The notes: generated from the sequence alone by a model not told the origin. Positions 17,848 to 27,094 are shown, counted from the first letter of the stretch. The stretch: DNA of 64,000 nucleotides from Robertmurraya dakarensis (GCF_900156875.1 NZ_LT707408.1:514946-578945); one strand, 5' to 3'. Numbers and translations are program-made.

Positions 17848-17970
17848 CTTGTTTAAGAGGCAGGGCTGATAGCAGCTAAGCCTTAAGACCGAGATGAAAT
17901 TAAAGCTGAGGCTCGTTATTGCAAAAGCGAAAAATAGATAAGATGTAATCAAGAAAGGAGGCAACAAAAA

Positions 17971-18312
17971 ATGAAAAAATTCGGGTTGCTTTTAATTGGA
18001 GGTATTGCGGCATTAGTGTTGTTATCAAATTTAGGACCCCTGGTAGGATTGGCAGTCAGCCTAACAATACTTTACTTTGTATTTAAACAATTTTTAAAGA
18101 CTGACTCCATTTGGTTGAAAATTGGTTTAGGTATTTTAGGATTGGTATTGCTGACAGCAGCTGCATCAAATGTACCGGCGATTGTTGGAATTGCTGCTGC
18201 CTATATTCTTTATGTGGTTTACAAAAAATGGAATGAAAATAAGAACACAGTAGTGGAAGAAAATGACCCATTTCAAAACTTTGAAAAACAATGGGCACAA
18301 TTGAATAAATAA
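17971..18312 (+). CDS. liaI: LiaI-like small membrane protein
   Basis: A 113-residue protein with several hydrophobic helices (residues about 4-35 and 50-82) and a hydrophilic tail. It lies directly upstream of a PspA/IM30 protein. In B. subtilis LiaI is the membrane anchor recruiting LiaH to damaged membrane. Assignment rests mainly on position at the head of a complete lia cluster; the protein sequence itself is poorly conserved. The ribosome binding site is AAAGGAGG. The name is inferred from context. Confidence 0.75.
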   Translation: MKKFGLLLIGGIAALVLLSNLGPLVGLAVSLTILYFVFKQFLKTDSIWLKIGLGILGLVLLTAAASNVPAIVGIAAAYILYVVYKKWNENKNTVVEENDPFQNFEKQWAQLNK

Positions 18313-18348
18313 TAATCAATAAATTTAAATCAAAGAGGAGAGATTACT

Positions 18349-18993
18349 ATGGAAAATTTATTTACTCGTATTAAAAATACAGTGTTAGCTGATATCAATG
18401 AAGTGTTGGACCGTAAGGAAACGCAAAATCCGATAAAGTTATTAAATCAATACTTGCGCCAGTGTGAACAAGAAACGGAAAAAGTAAAAAAACTTGTTGA
18501 AAGGCAATATTCTTTAAACGAGGAATTCAGCCGCGAATACAATCAAGCTTTGAATATGGCAGAAAAACGCAAACGTCAGGCAGAGATTGCTTTAAAGGCG
18601 AATGAAAATGATTTATATCAGTTTGCTATACAAGAAGAACTTCATTATAGTGAACGTGCAGAACGTCTGAAGCAGCTATTGTCTGAAAGCGGGTCGCAGT
18701 TGCATGACCTTGAGAAAAAATATGAAGAGATGAAGCATAAGCTAAAAGATATGCAAATTCGCAGAATGGAACTAATGGGACGCGAAAATATAACAAGAGC
18801 TAATCAGCAAATTAGCAGAGTAACGGAAGATGAAACTTACTCAAATACAGCATATTCACGTTTTCAAGAAATCGAATCTTATTTAGAGCAGTTAGAAAAT
18901 AAGGTTTCGAAATCATTTCACCGCCATACGATTGATGCAAGAATAGCTGAGATTGAAAAGAATATGCCGAAAGAAGATTTACTCTCTAAATAA
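18349..18993 (+). CDS. liaH: PspA/IM30 family phage-shock protein LiaH
   Basis: A 214-residue almost entirely alpha-helical protein of the PspA/IM30 family, rich in charged coiled-coil heptads. The N-terminal amphipathic helix (MENLFTRIKNTVLADINEVL) matches the membrane-binding region of LiaH. It oligomerises into large rings and protects the membrane during cell-wall antibiotic stress. It lies 36 bases after liaI and is followed by an intrinsic terminator, so most transcripts probably contain liaIH only. Confidence 0.92.
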   Translation: MENLFTRIKNTVLADINEVLDRKETQNPIKLLNQYLRQCEQETEKVKKLVERQYSLNEEFSREYNQALNMAEKRKRQAEIALKANENDLYQFAIQEELHYSERAERLKQLLSESGSQLHDLEKKYEEMKHKLKDMQIRRMELMGRENITRANQQISRVTEDETYSNTAYSRFQEIESYLEQLENKVSKSFHRHTIDARIAEIEKNMPKEDLLSK

Positions 18994-19018
18994 CATGAAA
19001 CATGGTATTCTAGAACTA

Positions 19019-19040
19019 GGCGTAGTACTCTACGCCTTTT
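19019..19040 (+). terminator. Terminator between liaH and liaF
   Basis: GGCGTAG and CTACGCC form a seven-base-pair stem around TACT, followed by TTTT. It probably limits read-through from liaIH into liaFSR, as known in B. subtilis. Confidence 0.8.
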
Positions 19041-19082
19041 AGCAATTAGTAAGAAAATGCAGCACAGAAGGGAGGAATGGAT

Positions 19083-19814
19083 ATGGTATTTAAGGTCGAA
19101 AGCACATTTTTAAGTTGGGCTCTATTAATTGGTGCAATTGTTCTTTTTATTGAAGTTGCTTTTTTTAATAGTGGAGTCATATTCTCTCTTCTAGTGGCTG
19201 CGGGCATGATTTTTATTGGTCGAAAATGGATGCCAAGATCGATAGGGAAATTGTTCTTCTGGTTCGGAGTAGTATTCTTTTCGATCAGTATTTTTAATAT
19301 GATGACTTTTAGGTTTCTAATGTTAGCGATCTTAATTCATTTGTTCATTCAATACTTTCAAAATAAGAAGCAGCCAAAGCAGATTAAGCCTGTTATAAAA
19401 GAAACTCAAGGATCGGTGACTCCAGAATGCATTCAGAAAAAGCCGATATTAGAAAACATTTTTTATGGAGAACGAAAAACGGATGAACATGTTTATGAAT
19501 GGAATGATATCAATATTCAAACAGGCATAGGTGATACGAATATAGATTTAAGTTATACAGTTCTGCCAAAGGGAGAAACAATTATTTTTATCCGCAGCTT
19601 GGTAGGTAATTTACAAGTATTGGTTCCGTATGATGTAGAAGTCAGTGTAAACCATTCAGTAATTGCCGGGAAGACTAAAATTCTCCAGCTTGAGGGCGAA
19701 AAAACCTTTAATCAGAACCTTCAATATCAGACAAAAGGGTATGAAAATGCAGACCAGAAAATAAAGATTCTTACTTCGTTCCTTGTCGGTGATTTAGAGG
19801 TGAAGCGGGTATGA
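19083..19814 (+). CDS. liaF: LiaF-like negative regulator of the LiaRS system
   Basis: A 243-residue protein with three to four N-terminal membrane segments (residues about 8-90), a linker, and a C-terminal cell-wall-active antibiotic response domain (DUF2154-like). The domain shows the beta-repeat pattern IGDTNIDLSYTVLPKGE and YDVEVSVNHSVIAG. LiaF keeps LiaS inactive in unstressed cells. The ATG at 19083 is seven bases after GGGAGG; an ATG at 19077 is too close. The stop overlaps the liaS start by four bases. There is no liaG-like gene before it. Confidence 0.9.
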   Translation: MVFKVESTFLSWALLIGAIVLFIEVAFFNSGVIFSLLVAAGMIFIGRKWMPRSIGKLFFWFGVVFFSISIFNMMTFRFLMLAILIHLFIQYFQNKKQPKQIKPVIKETQGSVTPECIQKKPILENIFYGERKTDEHVYEWNDINIQTGIGDTNIDLSYTVLPKGETIIFIRSLVGNLQVLVPYDVEVSVNHSVIAGKTKILQLEGEKTFNQNLQYQTKGYENADQKIKILTSFLVGDLEVKRV

Positions 19815-20857
19815 ATGTCATCCATCGGCAGGTCGTCTGGGGAATGCTAGTCGCTTTCGTTGTCTTCATTTTAGTTACGAGCTCCTTTTTAATCGCGTTT
19901 CCACTAAATGGGTGGAAAGAGCTTTGGGATCGAGATTTAATGGATGTTCCCTTTATTCTGTTCGTTCCAAGTGTAAGCTTGGCAGCCGGACTTATTTTTG
20001 GTTTTAGCTCAGGGGTATACTGGAGAAAGAGATTTCATTCAATTGACCGTATTCTTCATGAAGTCGAAGAAGGAAGAAGCATAGATTCGCTGGAAATCAA
20101 TTCTATTGGAGATATGAAGACCATATTAAATAGAATCAATAAAATTCAAAACCAAATGCAGGAACAGGTTAAACTATCTCAAAGGTTAGCTAATCAAAAA
20201 GCAGAGGATCAGGAAAATCGCATCCAAGAGATTATTTCACAAGAGCGGAATAGACTGGCAAGAGAACTTCATGATTCGGTGAGCCAACAGCTTTTTGGCG
20301 CCTCCATGCTCATGTCTGCTATAAACGAAACAAGGTCATCTGCAGATGAAAGGGAAACGAAACAATTGAAATTAGTGGAGTCGATGATTCATCAGTCCCA
20401 GCTTGAGATGCGGGCACTGCTGCTCCATTTGCGGCCTGTTGCATTAAAAGGAAAGTCGCTGCAGGAGGGAATGGAGGAGCTCTTAATCGAACTATCACAA
20501 AAGGTGACCATGAAGATCGATTGGAAGGTGGAGGAGTTCTGTCTTGATAAAGGGATAGAAGACCATTTGTTTCGCATTTTACAAGAGTCTGTTTCAAATA
20601 CATTAAGGCATTCTAAAGCGTCTAATTTAGAGGTTCTGTTAATACAACGTGATGACTTCATTATTTTAAGAGTGGTGGATGATGGAATAGGATTTGATGT
20701 GGAAGGCTCTAGGGCAGGTTCCTATGGCATGCAGAACATGTACGAAAGGGCAGTTGAGATTGGAGGAGCTTTTAAAATCGTTAGTGTTAAAGGGAAAGGG
20801 ACTCGCCTGGAAGTAAAGGTGCCAATTATGAAAAAAGAAGGTGTAGGCAATGATTAA
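19811..20857 (+). CDS. liaS: Sensor histidine kinase LiaS
   Basis: A 348-residue NarL-type histidine kinase. It has two membrane segments (residues about 7-30 and 47-72), a short coiled linker, a HisKA_3 domain with the phosphoacceptor histidine in [12 protein letters not shown] (about residue 155), and an HATPase domain (N-box VSNTLRHS, G1-like VVDDGIGF, G2 GSYGMQNM). This intramembrane-sensing kinase responds to lipid II-cycle inhibitors together with LiaF. It overlaps liaR by eight bases. Confidence 0.93.
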   Translation: MNVIHRQVVWGMLVAFVVFILVTSSFLIAFPLNGWKELWDRDLMDVPFILFVPSVSLAAGLIFGFSSGVYWRKRFHSIDRILHEVEEGRSIDSLEINSIGDMKTILNRINKIQNQMQEQVKLSQRLANQKAEDQENRIQEIISQERNRLARELHDSVSQQLFGASMLMSAINETRSSADERETKQLKLVESMIHQSQLEMRALLLHLRPVALKGKSLQEGMEELLIELSQKVTMKIDWKVEEFCLDKGIEDHLFRILQESVSNTLRHSKASNLEVLLIQRDDFIILRVVDDGIGFDVEGSRAGSYGMQNMYERAVEIGGAFKIVSVKGKGTRLEVKVPIMKKEGVGND

Positions 20858-21482
20858 GGTGTTGTTTGTTGATGATCATGAAATGGTTAGAATAGGGGTT
20901 TCCTCTTATCTTTCAGCACAGCCGGATATTGAAGTGGTGGGTGAGGCAGATAATGGAGGAACAGCGATTGACTTGGCCCTTGACCTCAGACCAGACATTA
21001 TTTTAATGGATCTCGTTATGAAGGAAATGGATGGAATCGAATCGACGAAAAGGATTATTGAACAATGGCCGGAGGCAAAAATCATCATCGTTACAAGCTT
21101 TCTAGATGATGAAAAGGTGTATCCAGCTTTGGAGGCAGGGGCGACCAGCTATATGCTTAAAACATCAAAGGCCAGTGAAATAGCGGATGCGGTTCGTGCT
21201 ACCTATGATGGTCAATCTGTTCTAGAGCCTGAAGTAACTGGAAAGATGATGTCAAAAATGCGGCAAAAGAAACAAACATTGCCTCATGAAGAGCTAACCA
21301 CACGTGAAATGGAAATCCTGCTGTTAATTGCTGAGGGTAAGACAAACCAAGAAATCGCAGATGATTTGTTCATTGCCTTAAAAACAGTAAAAACCCATGT
21401 AAGCAATATATTAAGCAAGCTTGAAGTACAAGATCGAACACAGGCTGTCATTTATGCTTTTAAACATTCCTTGGTAAATTAA
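20850..21482 (+). CDS. liaR: Response regulator LiaR
   Basis: A 210-residue NarL/FixJ-type response regulator. The receiver domain has the acidic pocket at residues 8-9 (FVDDHEMVR) and the phosphorylated aspartate at residue 54 ([11 protein letters not shown]). The C-terminal LuxR-type helix-turn-helix contains [22 protein letters not shown]. It is the expected activator of the liaI promoter. I did not find a convincing LiaR box upstream of liaI by eye. The cluster ends at a bidirectional terminator just after the stop. Confidence 0.94.
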   Translation: MIKVLFVDDHEMVRIGVSSYLSAQPDIEVVGEADNGGTAIDLALDLRPDIILMDLVMKEMDGIESTKRIIEQWPEAKIIIVTSFLDDEKVYPALEAGATSYMLKTSKASEIADAVRATYDGQSVLEPEVTGKMMSKMRQKKQTLPHEELTTREMEILLLIAEGKTNQEIADDLFIALKTVKTHVSNILSKLEVQDRTQAVIYAFKHSLVN

Positions 21483-21483
21483 A

Positions 21484-21517
21484 GGCTTACTGCCATATCT
21501 GCAGTAAGCTTTTTTAA
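21484..21517. terminator. Bidirectional terminator after liaR
   Basis: GGCTTACTG and CAGTAAGCT form a stem followed by TTTTTT, between convergent liaR and the DUF2269-like gene. Confidence 0.8.
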
Positions 21518-21537
21518 TGGAGAACTTCTGACTGCCT

Positions 21538-21990
21538 TTAGAAAGGTTTGAATGACATTAAGATGACTAAGATGACAATGGCAGTATGTAATATTGAATT
21601 ATAAGGTGCTAATTCTTTATTGACCTTCTGATACGATTCAGGGATATCCTCCCCTTTATGTGCTTCAATAATTTCTGTCATTTTCTTTACTTTCTTAGGC
21701 ATAATCCCAGCGACCACAACCTGAACGGCCAAATAAATGATAATTGATGTGATGTACCAGCCTGTAGTAAAAAGATTTGTGTTTAAAATTCCTAGAATAA
21801 GTCCTGTCAATAATAAGGCGATCGACCCAACTTTAGCGAATAATTCTACTTTGTGGTTAAGGTCAAGGGCAAATTTGGCCTGAGATGCTGTACTTGGATT
21901 TTTCATGATGACAGGCATCGCAAAGCTAGCCCCCAGTCCTGCTACGGCAGCGATAATATGAATAAAAACAATGCTCCCATACAAACTCAT
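21538..21990 (-). CDS. DUF2269-like integral membrane protein
   Basis: A 150-residue protein with four predicted membrane helices, starting MSLYGSIVFIHIIAAVAGLG. The conserved histidine in helix 1 (FIHIIAA) and a second in SILHTAIVIL resemble DUF2269/YndJ-type small membrane proteins. No function is known. The ribosome binding site is AGGAAGGATGATA. It is a single-gene unit convergent with liaR. Confidence 0.7.
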   Translation of the reverse strand: MSLYGSIVFIHIIAAVAGLGASFAMPVIMKNPSTASQAKFALDLNHKVELFAKVGSIALLLTGLILGILNTNLFTTGWYITSIIIYLAVQVVVAGIMPKKVKKMTEIIEAHKGEDIPESYQKVNKELAPYNSILHTAIVILVILMSFKPF

Positions 21991-22200
21991 TTTGTATCAT
22001 CCTTCCTAATTTTATATTTTTTACCAGTCTATTATACTAGAACTTTTATACTATTTATATAGTGTTTATATATTTTTTTGAGACTGTAACGAAGAGGAAA
22101 TTCTCTTAATTTTTTCTGTATATATATCTTTTAAAAATAATCTCCTAACTTGTCTCATATGTTTAAAGAGTGAAAGATTTTTAACGTTAGGAGATGCAGC

Positions 22201-23535
22201 ATGAGCACATTTATGAAAGGGTCATTGCTATTAATAATTGCTTCGTTCTTAGGTGAGTGTGTAGAGTTTGTGATGAATATGGTGTTGGCCAAAGAGCTTG
22301 GGGAAAGAGGCCTTGGCTTATATATGTCAATTCTCCCAACCGTGTTCCTGATTGTTCTACTTGCAAGCTTGGAACTTCCTATTTCTATTTCAAAGTTTAT
22401 TGCTGAAAAGGATGAAAAGTTTCATAGAAGCATGCTCCAGTCTGTATTGCGATTAACGGTCATCATCACATCGGTTGTTCTGTTACTATTTATTCTGATC
22501 TTGCCATTTTTGACGATTTTTGAAGATTATCATCCATTGTTTAAATGGTTAGTTGTTGTCTTAATCCCACTTATTACTTTTTCATCGATTGCTAGAGGGT
22601 ATTTTATGGGGAAACATCAAATGGGGAAAATCGCGACAGCTAACTTAATGAGAAAGATGGTACAGCTCGGACTTCTCGTATTTCTTTTTCAACTGTTTGA
22701 TTTTGATTCAGAGACGGCAATCATGATTGCTTTCTTTAGTTTTGTAGGCAGTGAGTTTGTAATTTTTCTCTACTTAATTCATATGTACTATATTCAGTAT
22801 CAGCAATTAAAAGGAAGACCAACAACGGTATATTTAAACGGAAGCACGGTTCGGAAAAATTTAATGGCTGTATCGATTCCAACGACGAGCATAAGGGTGT
22901 TTCACTCCTTAACACATGCGGTTCAGCCATTTTTAATAAAAGCAGCACTTCTGAAATCGGGTGTTACGGCAGCAGTTGCAACAGAACAGTTTGGTCTCTT
23001 AGCGGGTGTTGCGATGACGATTGGTTTTTTTCCAGCATTTATAGCTCATTCATTGCTAATCGTTTTAATTCCAACTGTCTCGAAAGCTTATGCTCAGCAT
23101 GACATTGTGAGACTTCAGCATCTTTTAAGACAAGTTATGAGCTTCACTTTTTTATATGGAGTACCGGCAGTCCTAATATTTTACTTTTTTGCAGAACCGT
23201 TATCAGGGTTGTTTATTAAATCGTCAACGGGCGCAGGTTATTTGCAGGTATTAGCGCCATATTTTCTTCTTCACTTTTTTACCATTCCTTTTCAGGCCTA
23301 TTTAATTGGACTCGGCCTATTAAAGGATGCATTTATTCATAATGTCTGGTCAACATTGATTTCATTTGCACTCATTTATATTCTTGGTTCACTACATGAA
23401 TTTCGCATGGATGGTGTTATCATTGGGATGAACACTGGAGCTGTGCTAGTAACGCTGATGCATTATGTAACGATATGCAAGAAGATTGGCGTTTCCTATT
23501 TCTCTTTAAAGAAAACGGCAGATCAACAGATTTAG
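22201..23535 (+). CDS. ykvU: SpoVB-related polysaccharide flippase (YkvU type)
   Basis: A 444-residue MOP-superfamily membrane protein with about 12 hydrophobic segments, of the oligosaccharide/lipid flippase group. The length and opening residues (SLLLIIASFLGECVEFVMNM) fit B. subtilis YkvU (about 445 residues), a SpoVB paralog linked to sporulation. SpoVB itself is longer. The likely role is moving a lipid-linked wall or cortex precursor across the membrane; the substrate is unproven. TAGGAGATGCAGC precedes the ATG. Confidence 0.82.
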   Translation: MSTFMKGSLLLIIASFLGECVEFVMNMVLAKELGERGLGLYMSILPTVFLIVLLASLELPISISKFIAEKDEKFHRSMLQSVLRLTVIITSVVLLLFILILPFLTIFEDYHPLFKWLVVVLIPLITFSSIARGYFMGKHQMGKIATANLMRKMVQLGLLVFLFQLFDFDSETAIMIAFFSFVGSEFVIFLYLIHMYYIQYQQLKGRPTTVYLNGSTVRKNLMAVSIPTTSIRVFHSLTHAVQPFLIKAALLKSGVTAAVATEQFGLLAGVAMTIGFFPAFIAHSLLIVLIPTVSKAYAQHDIVRLQHLLRQVMSFTFLYGVPAVLIFYFFAEPLSGLFIKSSTGAGYLQVLAPYFLLHFFTIPFQAYLIGLGLLKDAFIHNVWSTLISFALIYILGSLHEFRMDGVIIGMNTGAVLVTLMHYVTICKKIGVSYFSLKKTADQQI

Positions 23536-23578
23536 ACAACTGCGAGATAGTTCGAAATTATCGGAATGCGACATTTTT

Positions 23579-23607
23579 TTGACAAATGTATGTTTTGTTT
23601 ATAAACT
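23579..23607 (+). promoter_or_regulatory. Candidate sigma-A promoter for ykhA
   Basis: A perfect -35 TTGACA (23579-23584) and a TAAACT -10 (23602-23607) are separated by 17 bases, 48 bases upstream of the ykhA start. Confidence 0.6.
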
Positions 23608-23655
23608 TGGCAAGTTAGTGAATACAACTAGAACTTAAATAAAAGGAGCAGCATC

Positions 23656-24174
23656 ATGGTAGAGAAGTATTGTAAAGATTCTTTTGTTGTTAAAACAAGC
23701 CTTGTCTTTCCACCAGATACCAATAGTCATGGAACATTATTTGGCGGAAAGCTAATGGCCTATATTGATGATGTAGCAGCCATTTCAGCGATGAGACATG
23801 CGCGGAAACACATTGTTACAGCGTCCTCGGACTCTGTAGATTTCTTGCATCCTATACAGGAAGGGAATTCTGTATGTCTGGAATCATTTGTAACCTATAC
23901 TGGAACTTCTTCTATGGAAGTGTTTGTACGTGTTATTGCTGAAAACCTCTTAACAGGAGAACGAAATATTTGTGCACTATCGTTCTTAACAATGGTTGCC
24001 GTTGATGAAAATGGGAAGCCAGTCGAGGTTCCAAAGGTCATTCCGCAGACAGAAGAGGAAAAAGAACTATATCAGTCTGCAAAAGATCGTGCCGAATTTC
24101 GAAAAAAACGTAAGAAAAGAAGCGAGGAATTTGCTCGGAAATTTGGAACGGGCCTCCCGTGGTCAAAACTCTAA
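23656..24174 (+). CDS. ykhA: Acyl-CoA thioesterase (YkhA, hotdog fold)
   Basis: A 172-residue hotdog-fold acyl-CoA hydrolase. The typical NSHGTLFGGKLMAYIDDVAA motif supplies the catalytic aspartate, and VDFLHPI is the second conserved patch. A basic tail (FRKKRKKRSEE) follows the domain. It hydrolyses medium- or long-chain acyl-CoA. It matches B. subtilis YkhA in size. The gene has its own promoter and terminator, so it is monocistronic. The ribosome binding site is AAAAGGAGCAG. Confidence 0.92.
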   Translation: MVEKYCKDSFVVKTSLVFPPDTNSHGTLFGGKLMAYIDDVAAISAMRHARKHIVTASSDSVDFLHPIQEGNSVCLESFVTYTGTSSMEVFVRVIAENLLTGERNICALSFLTMVAVDENGKPVEVPKVIPQTEEEKELYQSAKDRAEFRKKRKKRSEEFARKFGTGLPWSKL

Positions 24175-24177
24175 AGC

Positions 24178-24206
24178 AACTGTCCCAATGGAGGGCAGTT
24201 TTTTCT
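24178..24206 (+). terminator. Terminator after ykhA
   Basis: AACTGTCC pairs with GGGCAGTT, followed by six T. Confidence 0.8.
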
Positions 24207-24309
24207 TTGTATGCTAGATTTTCGACATATGCTGTGAAAAAATGAAATATTTCCTTGGAAATTCTCTTTATTCCTCGAAAACTGCAAACGGATTTTTATG
24301 AATAGATAA

Positions 24310-24338
24310 TTTTGAATTTTACAAAATAATAGTATAAT
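24310..24338 (+). promoter_or_regulatory. Candidate sigma-A promoter for the EmrE-type transporter
   Basis: TTTTGA (24310-24315) and a perfect TATAAT (24333-24338) are spaced by 17 bases, about 49 bases upstream of the start codon. Confidence 0.55.
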
Positions 24339-24386
24339 GGGAAGGCAATCTTCGGTTGGTCAATCATCATTTTAGGGGGGAGCTAA

Positions 24387-25379
24387 TTGCGTCCAATTAT
24401 ACTGGGAGTCTTAGCGGCATTCTTTTTTGCGGCGACATTTGTATTAAACAGGGTGATGGAAGTATCAGGTGGGAGTTGGATATGGAGCGCTTCACTCAGA
24501 TATATTTTTATGATTCCTTTTTTACTCATTATTGTTATTTGGAGGGGCAACTTAAAACAGTTACTAAAGGTAATGAGGGAGAAGCCAGTTGCATGGCTTT
24601 CGTGGAGTTTTGTAGGATTTGGCCTTTTCTATGCTCCTTTATGTTTCGCGACCGTATATTCACCAGGATGGCTTGTTGCGGGGACTTGGCAATTTACGAT
24701 TATAGCGGGATCTTTATTAGCTCCATTTTTTATAGAGACTGTACAGAGCGCAAATGGACCGATTGAGGTAAAAGGGAGGATTCCTCTAAGGGGGCTTCTG
24801 TTTTCGTTCATTATTTTATTAGGAATTATTGTCATGCAGCTAGAACATGCTAGTCAGTTATCATCAAGTTCATTATGGCTAGGGATACTTCCGGTGGCTG
24901 TGGCATCTTTTGCCTATCCTCTTGGTAATCGTAAAATGATGGTGGTGGTAAAAGGGCGGCTGGATGTTTTTCAACGTGTTTTGGGAATGACCATAGCCAG
25001 CATGCCATTTTGGCTATTGTTATCGATCTATGGGCTATCGTCAGTTGGTGTGCCAAGTGTAACCCAAACTTATCAATCTCTTATTGTAGCAATCTCATCT
25101 GGAGTTATAGCGACAGTACTATTCTTTATGGCAACCGATATGGTCAAGGATGATATGCAGAAAATGGCTTCTGTGGAAGCGACTCAGTCCGTTGAGGTCT
25201 TATTTGCATTGATAGGAGAAATGATATTCTTATCTATAGCGCTTCCGCAGCCTCTTTCTTGGTTTGGAATGATGCTTGTGATCGTGGGGATGATTTTACA
25301 TAGCTACGCTTCCCATACAGGAGTGAAGAGGAAATTAGAACTGCTGAAAAAAGAAACAGGTATGCATAGGGAAGGATGA
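24387..25379 (+). CDS. EmrE-family multidrug/metabolite efflux transporter (DMT superfamily)
   Basis: A 330-residue protein with ten predicted helices, of the drug/metabolite transporter superfamily and closest in pattern to the EmrE/multidrug resistance efflux family (PF13536-like). It starts at a TTG with AGGGGGGAG upstream. Conserved stretches include LAAFFFAATFVLNRVME at the N-terminus and VEATQSVEVLFALIGE late in the protein. The substrate is unknown. It is a single-gene unit, convergent with mscL. Confidence 0.82.
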   Translation: MRPIILGVLAAFFFAATFVLNRVMEVSGGSWIWSASLRYIFMIPFLLIIVIWRGNLKQLLKVMREKPVAWLSWSFVGFGLFYAPLCFATVYSPGWLVAGTWQFTIIAGSLLAPFFIETVQSANGPIEVKGRIPLRGLLFSFIILLGIIVMQLEHASQLSSSSLWLGILPVAVASFAYPLGNRKMMVVVKGRLDVFQRVLGMTIASMPFWLLLSIYGLSSVGVPSVTQTYQSLIVAISSGVIATVLFFMATDMVKDDMQKMASVEATQSVEVLFALIGEMIFLSIALPQPLSWFGMMLVIVGMILHSYASHTGVKRKLELLKKETGMHREG

Positions 25380-25387
25380 TGGTAATA

Positions 25388-25425
25388 GGGAGAGGCATCT
25401 CCCTTTACCTGGTACATTATGTACC
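25388..25425. terminator. Tandem short hairpins between convergent genes
   Basis: GGGAGA/TCTCCC (25388-25403) and GGTACATTATGTACC (25411-25425) lie between the transporter gene and mscL. T-richness is modest, so terminator function is likely but not certain. Confidence 0.5.
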
Positions 25426-25433
25426 TTCTGATA

Positions 25434-25805
25434 TTATTTGTTTTTCAGTAAATCGCGAATCTCTACAAGAAGCTCTTCTTTCTTATCTACTTTAGGTGCA
25501 GCAGCTGCTACTTCTTCTTTTCGTTTTAATTTATTAAAGAAGCGTACAAATAAGAAGATCGAGAAAGCAATAATTAAGAAGTCTACTACGGTTTGTATGA
25601 ACATTCCATATTTTAATTCTGCATCTTTTACAGTAATAGCCAGCTTAGAAAAATCGACTCCTCCTAATAAAAGCCCAACTAGCGGCATGATGATGTCATC
25701 AACTAGTGAAGATACAATTTTTCCGAATGCTCCTCCGATAATAACCCCAACTGCTAAGTCCAAAACACTGCCTTTCATGGCGAATTTCTTAAATTCATTC
25801 CACAT
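25434..25805 (-). CDS. mscL: Large-conductance mechanosensitive channel MscL
   Basis: A 123-residue channel. TM1 contains the gate region [20 protein letters not shown], a periplasmic loop follows, and TM2 is [18 protein letters not shown]. The C-terminal helix bundle is [14 protein letters not shown]. It forms a pentameric emergency pressure valve in the plasma membrane. I chose the ATG at 25805 because AAGGAGGAACG lies just upstream; the reading extends ten codons further without support. Confidence 0.96.
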   Translation of the reverse strand: MWNEFKKFAMKGSVLDLAVGVIIGGAFGKIVSSLVDDIIMPLVGLLLGGVDFSKLAITVKDAELKYGMFIQTVVDFLIIAFSIFLFVRFFNKLKRKEEVAAAAPKVDKKEELLVEIRDLLKNK

Positions 25806-25965
25806 AATTCGTTCCTCCTTGAATAATATAAGCAATTATACTATAAATAGTGGTCCTGATTATAATTAATAAACATGAAAGTTCCCCGTTTAGCATGTAG
25901 GATAAACTATCGACAATTATGAATGGTTGATTTACAATACAAGATGTATTATTTTTGTGGTGCGC

Positions 25966-26006
25966 CCGAGAGGTTCATAGCTGAAAACCCTCTATAAAAA
26001 ACTATG
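25966..26006 (+). ncRNA. preQ1-I riboswitch aptamer
   Basis: The sequence GAGAGGTTCATAGCTGAA followed by AACCCTCTATAAAAAACTA matches the class I preQ1 aptamer. The stem is AGAGG/CCTCT, the loop carries the conserved TTC and AGC, and the A-rich tail forms the pseudoknot. It lies about 120 bases upstream of queF, its natural target in the queuosine pathway. Binding of preQ1 should reduce queF expression. Confidence 0.93.
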
Positions 26007-26054
26007 GATTTGATGATGAACATCAACCATGTCTTTATAGGATATGGTTTTTTA
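26003..26054 (+). promoter_or_regulatory. Expression platform: antiterminator and terminator of the preQ1 riboswitch
   Basis: The segment ATGGATTTGATG (from 26004) can pair with CATCAACCAT (26021-26030) to form an antiterminator. The same AACCAT can instead pair with ATGGTT (26043-26048), giving a terminator hairpin followed by a T run. The antiterminator starts in the aptamer's 3' tail, so ligand binding would favour termination. Confidence 0.8.
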
Positions 26055-26124
26055 TTTGTCAAAATGAACTAGTAGCTATTATCTCTTATTTGATGCCACG
26101 TTATTTTAGAAGGAGGCATTTAAT

Positions 26125-26622
26125 ATGACTGGAAGAAAAGATGAGGAGTTAAAAGGAGTCACCCTTCTGGGGAATCAAGGAACAAAGTATCTATTTGAGT
26201 ATTCTCCAGATATCCTAGAAGTTTTTGATAATAAGCACCCTAATCGGGATTATTTTGTTAAGTTTAATTGTCCTGAATTTACAAGTCTCTGTCCAATGAC
26301 GGGGCAGCCAGATTTTGCTGCGATCTATATTAGCTATATCCCTGATCAAAAAATGGTAGAAAGTAAATCGTTAAAGCTGTATCTATTTAGTTTTCGAAAT
26401 CATGGTGATTTTCACGAAGATTGTATGAATATTATTATGAATGATTTAATCGAAAAAATGGACCCGCGTTATATTGAAGTTTGGGGGAAATTTACCCCAA
26501 GAGGCGGAATATCGATTGACCCATATTGTAATTATGGAAAGCCAGGCACGAAATTTGAAAAAATGGCCGAACATCGGTTAATGAACCATGATTTATATCC
26601 GGAAAAAATAGATAATCGATGA
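26125..26622 (+). CDS. queF: NADPH-dependent 7-cyano-7-deazaguanine reductase
   Basis: A 165-residue type I QueF, exactly the size of the B. subtilis enzyme. It reduces the nitrile preQ0 to preQ1, a step in queuosine tRNA modification. The catalytic Cys56 and Asp63 lie in [11 protein letters not shown], and the NADPH-binding QueF motif [18 protein letters not shown] is present. queCDE are not adjacent, so queF stands alone under its own riboswitch. The ribosome binding site is AAGGAGG. It has its own terminator. Confidence 0.96.
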   Translation: MTGRKDEELKGVTLLGNQGTKYLFEYSPDILEVFDNKHPNRDYFVKFNCPEFTSLCPMTGQPDFAAIYISYIPDQKMVESKSLKLYLFSFRNHGDFHEDCMNIIMNDLIEKMDPRYIEVWGKFTPRGGISIDPYCNYGKPGTKFEKMAEHRLMNHDLYPEKIDNR

Positions 26623-26627
26623 CGTTG

Positions 26628-26654
26628 AAAGGAGTGCCATGCACTCCTTTTTAA
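26628..26654 (+). terminator. Terminator after queF
   Basis: AAAGGAGTGC and GCACTCCTTT form a ten-base-pair stem around CAT, followed by TT. Confidence 0.85.
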
Positions 26655-26812
26655 TTTTGAACCATAATAATGGTTTTCAACTCGCAATAACATCTGTAAA
26701 ATAGGACAAGATGAAAAACAGTGTGTGCATTTCTGTTGATTTCTTATTGATATAATTTTTATAAAATTATATAATTTTCTAAAAATAATTATCGGGAAAG
26801 GTTATGGTTTAT

Positions 26813-27094
26813 ATGAAACATGGAATCAACCAAAAGGACCCGCGTTTTAAGATTGCTCACAGAGAAGCGTGGATAGGTGTTATTCTGGTCATCATCAATT
26901 TTGTATGGTGGTATGGGTTCGCTTATGGATTAGGTTCTGACTCTGTTCAAGATTATACATATGTATTCGGTTTACCGGCTTGGTTTTTTTATAGTTGTGT
27001 GGGCGGGTTTATTTTAATGGTTGTACTAGTATCATTCGCCGTTAAGTTCTTCTTTAAAGATGTGCCATTTGAAGACGAGGGAGGGGAATCTTAA
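26813..27094 (+). CDS. yhdT: YhdT family membrane protein (DUF997)
   Basis: A 93-residue protein with two membrane segments (residues about 17-36 and 54-76), of the YhdT/DUF997 family that accompanies PanF in many bacteria, as in E. coli yhdT-panF. Its stop codon overlaps the panF start. I prefer the ATG at 26813 because GGGAAAGG (26794-26801) is too close to the ATG at 26804. Its function is probably as an accessory to pantothenate uptake. Confidence 0.85.
   Translation: MKHGINQKDPRFKIAHREAWIGVILVIINFVWWYGFAYGLGSDSVQDYTYVFGLPAWFFYSCVGGFILMVVLVSFAVKFFFKDVPFEDEGGES

Noticed and set aside
17860-17960. LiaR box and promoter upstream of liaI
   Set aside because: CTTAAG-centred partial dyads are present, but none fits a known LiaR site convincingly, and TTGCAA/TAAGAT has only a 14-base spacer.
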